Shown here in pieces: positions 1-4,340 of a stretch of 5,216 bases of DNA (positions within the stretch are counted from its first letter, which is position 1; every line of letters starts with the position of its first letter). A model generated the notes under the pieces. That model was not told the DNA's origin. It made no database searches and saw only the letters and a program-made list of their open reading frames with translations. The stretch covers positions 1 to 5,216 of the forward strand of contig JALVCR010000035.1 of assembly GCA_027009865.1 (NCBI GenBank), read 5' to 3'. Source of the DNA: Campylobacterales bacterium (GTDB taxonomy: Bacteria; Campylobacterota; Campylobacteria; Campylobacterales; JAADDG01). The translations under genes and the position numbers were made by a program.

Positions 1-291
1 GCTTTAAAAAACAATAAAAAGATACTCTTGATGATATCAAGAGATGGGTGCAGATCTTGTGAATATATGGATAGTGTTGTATTTGAAAATGAAGATGTAG
101 TCGAATATGTGGAAAATTTCTTTATTCCCGTTAAGCTTGATTTAGAAAAAGCAAATAAAAACGGCTTTAAAGCTTTTGCTACTCCCACCTTCTACTTTTT
201 GAACAAAAATCTAAAAACTATAAAAAGAGTAGTCGGAGCAGCTACTCCAAATACATTTTTAAAAACTTTAAGAGAGTTAAATTCAAACTAA
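1..291 (+). CDS. Thioredoxin-fold protein, 5' end missing
   Basis: The reading frame is open from base 1 to a TAA stop at 289-291, giving 96 visible residues. The frame already encodes a hydrophobic beta strand (KKILLMIS) before the TTG at 28 and ATG at 31, so neither is a likely start and the gene begins outside the window. Visible residues 17-20 are the redox motif Cys-Arg-Ser-Cys, preceded by a strand and followed by a helix. Thr-Pro at about residues 61-62 (ATPTFYF) is the cis-proline loop opposite the active site, and a final strand (VVGA) and C-terminal helix complete a thioredoxin fold. The overall pattern resembles the periplasmic thioredoxin_2/SoxW-like group rather than classical TrxA, whose motif is WCGPC. 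A signal peptide would lie off-window, so location is inferred. The likely role is thiol-disulfide exchange; the partner is unknown. It converges on rraA and overlaps its 3' end by 9 bp. Confidence 0.82.
   Translation, partial: ALKNNKKILLMISRDGCRSCEYMDSVVFENEDVVEYVENFFIPVKLDLEKANKNGFKAFATPTFYFLNKNLKTIKRVVGAATPNTFLKTLRELNSN
25..43. repeat. Perfect 8-bp inverted repeat inside the thioredoxin-fold CDS
   Basis: CTCTTGAT at 25-32 is matched exactly by ATCAAGAG at 36-43 around a 3-nt GAT loop. It lies just before the CxxC codons. No T-tract follows, so it is not a terminator on the plus strand. It may be a chance consequence of the codons for Leu-Leu-Met-Ile-Ser-Arg. Confidence 0.4.
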
Positions 292-298
292 CTCTCTT
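270..298. terminator. Putative bidirectional terminator shared by two convergent genes
   Basis: A perfect 10-bp stem pairs 270-279 (AAGAGAGTTA) with 289-298 (TAACTCTCTT) around a 9-nt loop at 280-288. On the plus strand it ends in a run of five T (297-301). On the minus strand the hairpin is followed after a few bases by another T run (complement of the A run near 260-265). Both stop codons lie within it (TAA at 289-291 plus, TGA at 285-283 minus), so the stem also encodes the last residues of both proteins. The stem is only moderately GC-rich and the T-tracts are short, so termination strength is uncertain. Confidence 0.6.
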
Positions 299-759
299 TT
301 TGAAACCACTATTCCATCTTCATCGGCATATAGGAAAAATCCGTTTTTAAAAATCACTCCTCCAAAAGATAAATCTTCTCCTACAACTCCCTCATTATTT
401 TCAAAACTTTTTCTTGGATAAGTTCCGATAGCAAATAAAGAGACATCAATATCTTTAGTAAAAACTATATCTCTTACATATCCGTTTACTAAAATCCCGC
501 TCCAGTTATTTTTCAAAGCCAAAAGCATAAGATTTTCGCCAACTATTGCATAAGGCTCTCTTTTGGAATCGACAACCGCAATTCTACCTTTTCCATCCTC
601 TTTCAAAAGGGAAATTAGAGCATGATTATTTCTATTAAGTTTAACGGTTACTATCTCACCTTTGCATCTCTTTTTCTTGCCGTAAGATTTATAAACAGGT
701 TCTAAAACCTGCACACTCTCTTTAAATTTATCGCAAAGATCTGCTGTATAAAAATCCAA
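283..759 (-). CDS. rraA: RraA-family protein (RNase E regulator / aldolase-like fold)
   Basis: This is a 158-residue protein, the usual length of RraA. It aligns from end to end with E. coli RraA from memory: the start MDFYTADLCD matches MKYDTSELCD, followed by VLEPVY (18-23), GKGRIAVVD (56-64), NNWSGILVNGYVRD (84-97), SFGGVIF (131-137) and LYADEDGIVVS (143-153). The start is TTG at 759-757. It is favoured because an AGGAG ribosome site lies 6 nt upstream, a TAG stop lies four codons upstream with no ATG between, and the N-terminus fits the family. In enterobacteria RraA trims RNase E activity, but sequenced Campylobacterota such as Helicobacter and Campylobacter use RNase J/Y instead. Residues Arg96-Asp97 match the metal-site Arg-Asp of HMG/CHA aldolases, while E. 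coli RraA has Arg-Gln there. A lyase or oxaloacetate decarboxylase role is therefore possible. It is the last gene of a three-gene unit, 9 nt after the preceding stop. Confidence 0.9.
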   Translation of the reverse strand: MDFYTADLCDKFKESVQVLEPVYKSYGKKKRCKGEIVTVKLNRNNHALISLLKEDGKGRIAVVDSKREPYAIVGENLMLLALKNNWSGILVNGYVRDIVFTKDIDVSLFAIGTYPRKSFENNEGVVGEDLSFGGVIFKNGFFLYADEDGIVVSKRELV

Positions 760-765
760 ATCTAT

Positions 766-770
766 CTCCT
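766..770 (-). promoter_or_regulatory. rraA ribosome binding site overlapping upstream stop codon
   Basis: On the minus strand AGGAG occupies 770-766 and is 6 nt from the TTG start at 759. Its first two bases are the last two of the upstream gene's TAG stop (771-769). This placement decides the TTG start and suggests that ribosomes finishing the upstream gene help initiate rraA. Confidence 0.7.
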
Positions 771-987
771 ATATCAAACCTATCTCTTTTAATATAGGCT
801 CTATTTTAGAACTTATCTCAAGAAGTTTCTCTTTTAAATCCTGCCAAACTACTTTATCGGCTTTATCCTCTATATACCACTCCTCTATATGAGCGATTGC
901 GTTTGATTTTTCTTGTTCACTTAAATCTTTATGTGTTTTAATAGCCTCTTTTAACTTTTCCAGTTTTTCATGATGTTTATGATGCAT
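769..987 (-). CDS. Small His-rich-N-terminus helical protein, function unknown
   Basis: This 72-residue protein begins at ATG 987-985 behind AAGGA with 6 nt spacing and ends with TAG at 771-769. I do not recognise it with certainty. The first six residues contain four histidines (MHHKHH), which could bind a transition metal. The rest is strongly charged and predicted helical by eye: roughly residues 7-20, 23-45 (with a Trp-Tyr pair at 37-38) and 47-67, ending in ILKEIGLI. There is no signal peptide, membrane segment or cysteine, so it should be cytosolic. The C-terminal pattern of an amphipathic helix ending in Gly-Leu-Ile faintly recalls small DUF4404-type proteins, but this is a weak resemblance from memory. 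It lies 11 nt after one small gene and 9 nt before rraA, with good ribosome sites at each, so it is a genuine co-transcribed gene. A link to RraA is inferred from position only. Confidence 0.8.
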   Translation of the reverse strand: MHHKHHEKLEKLKEAIKTHKDLSEQEKSNAIAHIEEWYIEDKADKVVWQDLKEKLLEISSKIEPILKEIGLI

Positions 988-998
988 TCTCTATCCTT

Positions 999-1208
999 TT
1001 AATAGTTGTCATATTTACCGTTTTTTATATCTTCTTTGATTTTATCAAGTCCCTCTTGTAAAATTTCTACTAATACTTCAGCAGCTTTTCTATCATCGGC
1101 TTCCGGAACATCCCAATCTGTGATTTTAAGATTTGTTTTAAAAAGTATCTCAAGCTCTTTTATAATTTCACTCTTTCTTTCTAAAAGATCTTTCTTTTCA
1201 CTTTCCAT
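999..1208 (-). CDS. Small acidic two-helix protein, function unknown
   Basis: I chose the ATG at 1208-1206 (69 residues). The in-frame ATG two codons upstream at 1214 would give 71, but the AAAGG ribosome site (1219-1215) abuts that codon directly and is 6 nt from the ATG at 1208. The stop is TAA at 1001-999. The protein has a charged, coiled-coil-like helix at about residues 1-24, a distinctive turn ITDWDVPEADD (29-39), a second helix (40-62) and the C-terminal tail GKYDNY. It has no cysteine, signal peptide or membrane span. The turn and tail look like conserved motifs of a real family, but I cannot name it. It is the first gene after a clear promoter and is followed after 11 nt by another small helical protein and then rraA. 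Helix-loop-helix size and acidity suit a protein-binding partner; that is inference. Confidence 0.78.
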   Translation of the reverse strand: MESEKKDLLERKSEIIKELEILFKTNLKITDWDVPEADDRKAAEVLVEILQEGLDKIKEDIKNGKYDNY

Positions 1209-1232
1209 ATCCATCCTTTATAAATTTATCTC

Positions 1233-1262
1233 ATTATATCAAAAATTATCTTTCTTTAACAA
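1233..1262 (-). promoter_or_regulatory. Housekeeping-sigma promoter for the small ORF-small ORF-rraA unit
   Basis: On the minus strand a perfect TATAAT lies at 1238-1233, preceded by TGA to give an extended -10 (TGnTATAAT). An optional -35-like TTGTTA is at 1262-1257, with an 18-nt spacer. The spacer and upstream region are T- and A-rich, as in Campylobacterota sigma-70 promoters, which rely on the extended -10 and T periodicity rather than a strong -35. Transcription would begin near 1226, leaving a leader of under 20 nt before the ATG at 1208. Confidence 0.72.
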
Positions 1263-1303
1263 TTTTGCTTCTATAAAAATGATTGCCATAAAAATAAAAA
1301 AAT

Positions 1304-2380
1304 TTAATTCTTTCTAACAAATTTTATAAATCTTTTATGAGTGCTTAAATTAAAATCAATGCTTTTACCATATTTTAAAAAATCGCTTAACATTTTGGCA
1401 TTATAAGGAGCAAGTACAAAACCTCTTGAAGCTAATGCGGTATGAATATAGATATTATCATAAATAGCAAAAGAGGAGGGCGGTATTTTAGCTCCTTTCA
1501 CAATGGAGGGATATTTTTTCAAAGTCTCTTTAAAATCTACAATCTCCCCTAAAATAGGGAAATAGTCAAATGTGCAAAGTCTTGATCCCGTATAAATTTT
1601 TAAAATTTTCAGATTTTGTAAATCGATTATCTCATTAGCTTTTTTTAAAAGGGAAAATTTATCTGTTTTTGCCGCTTTTAGTAAATCTAAGCAGCTTTTT
1701 TTTCTTATATGAGTGGCTCCTATAACGCTTTTTCCTCTAAAAAAAGCCGATATTGAAGCTTTCTTATGAAAATTTTTATCCAATTTATCCATACCGTCAA
1801 ACTCTGCATCATAACGATATCCCAAAATCTCTTTGGTTTTAATATAAGGAATATCAAATATTTTCTCACTACCGGTGGCAACAACAATTTTTTTGGCAAA
1901 TATCTTGCCTATTTTAAAAAAATTTTTTGTTCTTTCTATCTCTTTAACTTCAAATTTTAATATATCTATATTTTCTGTTAATTTTTCGCATATCTCTTTA
2001 GGATCGACTAAACCTGCATCTTTAAAAATATAACCCTTGTTATCTTTTTGATACTCTATATTTAAATACTTTTCATACCTTTTTAACCTATCCTCATCCG
2101 ATTCATCATAAGGCATTTTAAAAAGAGGGCATTTTTTAAAAGAGGAGGGAAAATTTTTCTCATAAAAATCTAAAGAAAATTTCAAAGCCTCATTTACATA
2201 ATCTCTATAAGGGGAGGGGAGGGCGATTTTGGGAGACAGAAAAGCTCCGGCCGCTAAAGAAGCTTTGGAACATATCTCATCTTTCTCGACTAAAGCTACT
2301 AAAAAGCCCTCTTTTTTTAGAAAATATGCGCTAACGCATCCTGCAATTCCCCCGCCTATTACTAAAATATCGTAAATCAC
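1304..2380 (-). CDS. Stand-alone MnmC-type FAD oxidase for tRNA wobble uridine (MnmC C-terminal domain homologue)
   Basis: This 358-residue DAO-family flavoprotein starts at GTG 2380, with AAAAGGA 6 nt upstream, and overlaps the rarA stop by 4 nt. Residues 4-14 carry the Rossmann strand and GGGIAG dinucleotide motif, with Glu32 placed for the adenosine ribose. AAGAFLSPKI (43-52) matches the flavin-proximal segment of MnmC, and KIVVATGS (164-171) is the second FAD motif. The best family marks are GSRLCTFDYFPILG (265-278) and ALASRGFVLAP (315-325), which correspond to similar stretches in the oxidase domain of E. coli MnmC. That domain removes the carboxymethyl group from cmnm5(s2)U34 to leave nm5(s2)U34. 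The methyltransferase domain that normally precedes it is absent: the upstream neighbour is rarA, directly abutting. The protein is thus half of a usual MnmC, near complete for the oxidase. A different DAO-family amino-acid oxidase such as a ThiO-like enzyme is a less likely alternative. No clear terminator follows the TAA stop. Confidence 0.82.
   Translation of the reverse strand: MIYDILVIGGGIAGCVSAYFLKKEGFLVALVEKDEICSKASLAAGAFLSPKIALPSPYRDYVNEALKFSLDFYEKNFPSSFKKCPLFKMPYDESDEDRLKRYEKYLNIEYQKDNKGYIFKDAGLVDPKEICEKLTENIDILKFEVKEIERTKNFFKIGKIFAKKIVVATGSEKIFDIPYIKTKEILGYRYDAEFDGMDKLDKNFHKKASISAFFRGKSVIGATHIRKKSCLDLLKAAKTDKFSLLKKANEIIDLQNLKILKIYTGSRLCTFDYFPILGEIVDFKETLKKYPSIVKGAKIPPSSFAIYDNIYIHTALASRGFVLAPYNAKMLSDFLKYGKSIDFNLSTHKRFIKFVRKN
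2211..2233 (+). other. Potential G-quadruplex motif (template strand of the MnmC-like gene)
   Basis: Four G-runs lie at 2211-2214, 2216-2219, 2221-2223 and 2231-2233, with loops of 1, 1 and 7 nt. This satisfies the standard G3+N1-7 rule. The strand is the template for the overlapping gene, where it encodes Pro/Ser codons near residues 49-57. Formation in the cell is not shown by the sequence. Confidence 0.55.
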
Positions 2381-3573
2381 TTTTTTCCTTTTATTTTATC
2401 AATCCACTCATTTAGCGTTTTTTCAAATCCTATCCCTAAACTCTCATAAAATTTTAAATCTTTTGAAAGATATTTCTGTTTTACATAACCTCCAAAATCA
2501 TGCACATAAAGATATCTTCCTTTGCAAGAAGATTTAGATTTAAGATAATCTAAAATTTCCAACTTTTCATTTTTGCCAACATAATCCAAAGCCTTTTTTA
2601 TAGCTTTATAAGAGCTGTTTGATTTTGGAGAGGAACAAAGATAGATTGTTATTTGAGATAAGATAATAGAAGCTTCGGGAAATCCTATTTTAGAGACCGC
2701 TTCCATAGCGCTTACGGCAAGGTTTAACGCATTTGGATTTGCATTTCCTATATCCTCGCTTGATAATATAACAAGCCTCCTTGCTATAAATTCAGGATTT
2801 TCCCCTGAATCTATCATCCTTGCCAAATAATATAAAGAGGCATCTATATCGCTTCCTCTAACACTTTTTATAAAAGCACTTATTAAATCGTAATGAGTAT
2901 CTTTGCTGCTTACTCCATCTTTTAAAGATACAGGCCTTAAAGATTTTAAATTCTCTAAAGTTATATTTTTTTCATCGAGCGCTAAAGCGTAATCTAACAA
3001 ATTAAGCATCGCCCTTGCATCTTTATTGGACGATGTTATTAAATAATCTAAAGCTTCTTTATCTATATTAAAATTCATTTCGCTTTGAACTTTTTTAAAA
3101 AGAGAGAGCAAAGAATCGTTATCCAAAGGTTTCAATTCAAACAAAAAGGCTCTTGATCTAATAGCATTTGTCAATGTAAAATATGGATTTTCCGTAGAAG
3201 CTCCTATAATTAAAGCTTCATTTTTTTCCATGGGAATTAAAAGCGTCTCTTGCTGATTTTTGCTTAGTCTGTGAATCTCATCTATAAAAATAAGAGGTTT
3301 GATAAGAGAGTTTTTATACTTTTGTATAATTTTTCTAAGTTTATCAATCTTTAAATTGGTAGCGTCAAGCTCATAAAAATCGCTTCCTATCTCTTTTGCT
3401 ATCACTTTAGCCAGTGTGGTTTTGCCGCTTCCTGGAGGACCGAAAAAGAGAAGATGGGGAATTTTTCTCTTTTTTACAAGTTTATAAAGAGCGCTATCTT
3501 TGGAAGTTAAATGAAGCTGACCTACAACATCTTCCAATTTTTTTGGTCTAAAGCGTATAGTTAAATCACTCAT
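2377..3573 (-). CDS. rarA: Replication-associated recombination AAA+ ATPase RarA/MgsA
   Basis: This 398-residue clamp-loader-like ATPase acts at stalled replication forks and single-strand gaps, where family members bind SSB and DNA ends. N-terminal RFRPKKLEDVVGQ (7-19) is the typical opening of RarA/DnaX-type ATPases. Walker A is GPPGSGKT (45-52), Walker B LIFIDEIH (94-101), sensor 1 GASTENP (124-130), the arginine finger region IRSR (138-141) and sensor 2 DARAMLN (185-191). The RarA-specific C-terminal half follows: ARMIDSGENPEFIARR (251-266), SSEDIGNANP (271-280) and SSPKSN (314-319). It is shorter than E. coli RarA (447 residues) and the last 70 residues diverge from the enterobacterial form. 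The start ATG (3573) overlaps the previous stop as ATGA. There is no Shine-Dalgarno site upstream, only an A-rich stretch, so translation is probably coupled to the gene before it. The 3' end overlaps the MnmC-like gene by 4 nt. Confidence 0.95.
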   Translation of the reverse strand: MSDLTIRFRPKKLEDVVGQLHLTSKDSALYKLVKKRKIPHLLFFGPPGSGKTTLAKVIAKEIGSDFYELDATNLKIDKLRKIIQKYKNSLIKPLIFIDEIHRLSKNQQETLLIPMEKNEALIIGASTENPYFTLTNAIRSRAFLFELKPLDNDSLLSLFKKVQSEMNFNIDKEALDYLITSSNKDARAMLNLLDYALALDEKNITLENLKSLRPVSLKDGVSSKDTHYDLISAFIKSVRGSDIDASLYYLARMIDSGENPEFIARRLVILSSEDIGNANPNALNLAVSAMEAVSKIGFPEASIILSQITIYLCSSPKSNSSYKAIKKALDYVGKNEKLEILDYLKSKSSCKGRYLYVHDFGGYVKQKYLSKDLKFYESLGIGFEKTLNEWIDKIKGKK

Positions 3574-4340
3574 TTTTTATTTGTTTTTTCAAGCTCTTTT
3601 AAATAGGCTCTTAAATCTTCATACTCCCTTTTTGTAAGATATCTTGTTTTTCCCTCTTTTAAAACTCCAAGCTCCACACCCGCAAAGCCGACTCTTTTTA
3701 AATCCATAACCTCTCTGTCAAAATAGGCAAAAAAACGCCTTAACTCTCTATTTTTGCCTTCGCTGATTATAACTTTCAATTTGGAGAAAGCAGGGGAGTT
3801 TTTTATAATTTTATAAGCCACAAAAGGAGAAAAACTCATACTCTTTTGACTATTTTTCTCATGAGCTCCTTTTGTAGCATCTTCCAAAAAGAGCCCTTCT
3901 CTCATAGCTTCTTCCATATCGGGAGTAATTGATCCTTTGATTTTTAAATAATATACCCTCTCAAGTTTGCTCTCCATTAATGCGGAAGCAACTTTTGGAG
4001 AATCGGTAAGAAGCAAAAGACCCTCGCTTGCAAAATCCAATCTTCCGATAGGAATAAAATGGGAAAATTTTTTGGGCAGGGTATCGTAAATTGTTCTTCT
4101 GCCTCTATCGTCTCTTTTTGTAACAAGCTCGCCTTTTGGTTTGTTATAGACTATAACCGTAAACTTATGTTTTTGTTTTATAGGCTTCCCGTTTAAAAAT
4201 ACTCTATCTCCGGGCTCTACTTTGGTAGATAGATCCGTTACTACTTTATGGCCTATTTTAACTTTTCCGCTTTTTATAAGCTCATCTGCTTCTCTTCTTG
4301 AATATTTTGTATTATGCGAAATATATTTATTTATTCTCAC
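3570..4340 (-). CDS. rluB: RsuA/RluB-family rRNA pseudouridine synthase
   Basis: This 256-residue enzyme converts a specific rRNA uridine to pseudouridine. The N-terminal S4 RNA-binding domain spans about residues 1-60 (MRINKYISHN, SRREADELIKSGKV). The catalytic domain begins with VYNKPKG (64-70). IGRLDFASEGLLLLT (98-112) contains the catalytic aspartate Asp102 in the RluB/E/F-RsuA form of the motif. GKNRELRRFF (195-204) and LKRVGFAGVELG (214-225) are the conserved C-terminal motifs. The family is clear, but the target is less so. RluB (23S U2605 in E. coli) is the commonest label for Campylobacterota members of this size, but RsuA- or RluF-like specificity cannot be excluded. The start is GTG at 4340 behind GGGGA with about 4 nt spacing, and it overlaps the kdsD stop as GTGA. 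The stop overlaps the rarA start as ATGA. The protein ends in a Lys/Glu-rich helical tail. Confidence 0.9.
   Translation of the reverse strand: MRINKYISHNTKYSRREADELIKSGKVKIGHKVVTDLSTKVEPGDRVFLNGKPIKQKHKFTVIVYNKPKGELVTKRDDRGRRTIYDTLPKKFSHFIPIGRLDFASEGLLLLTDSPKVASALMESKLERVYYLKIKGSITPDMEEAMREGLFLEDATKGAHEKNSQKSMSFSPFVAYKIIKNSPAFSKLKVIISEGKNRELRRFFAYFDREVMDLKRVGFAGVELGVLKEGKTRYLTKREYEDLRAYLKELEKTNKK

Noticed and set aside
696..711. 6-bp inverted repeat (CAGGTT/AACCTG) inside rraA
   Set aside because: Short, without a T-tract, and in the conserved VLEP coding segment.
1263..1303. Possible terminator after the MnmC-like gene
   Set aside because: T-rich on the minus strand but with no stem beyond 3 bp, so the operon may read through into the next promoter region; I could not support a terminator.
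1006..1317. Plus-strand open frame of 103 codons opposite the small acidic protein gene
   Set aside because: It is antisense to a better-supported gene with promoter and ribosome site; its Ser/Phe/Ile-rich translation is what a complementary AT-rich coding strand produces, and no ribosome site precedes it.
1250..1320. Imperfect direct repeat TTGTTA-GAAAGA / TTGTTAAAGAAAGA
   Set aside because: One copy is coding (end of the MnmC-like gene), the similarity needs a gap, and A/T-rich sequence makes it likely by chance.
1696..1703. Eight-base homopolymer (T8 plus strand, A8 in the gene) as a possible phase-variation or slippage tract; a similar run at 5085-5092
   Set aside because: Runs of 7-8 A/T are common in DNA of this composition and encode ordinary Lys-Lys or Phe-Phe; both frames are intact and there are no long G/C tracts.
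1766..1960. Plus-strand open frame of 64 codons inside the MnmC-like gene
   Set aside because: Antisense shadow of a well-recognised flavoprotein; Phe/Ile/Lys-rich translation with no family features.
2790..2810. 7-bp inverted repeat (ATTCAGG/CCTGAAT) inside rarA
   Set aside because: No following T-tract, and it lies over the conserved DSGENPEF codons, so protein constraint explains it.
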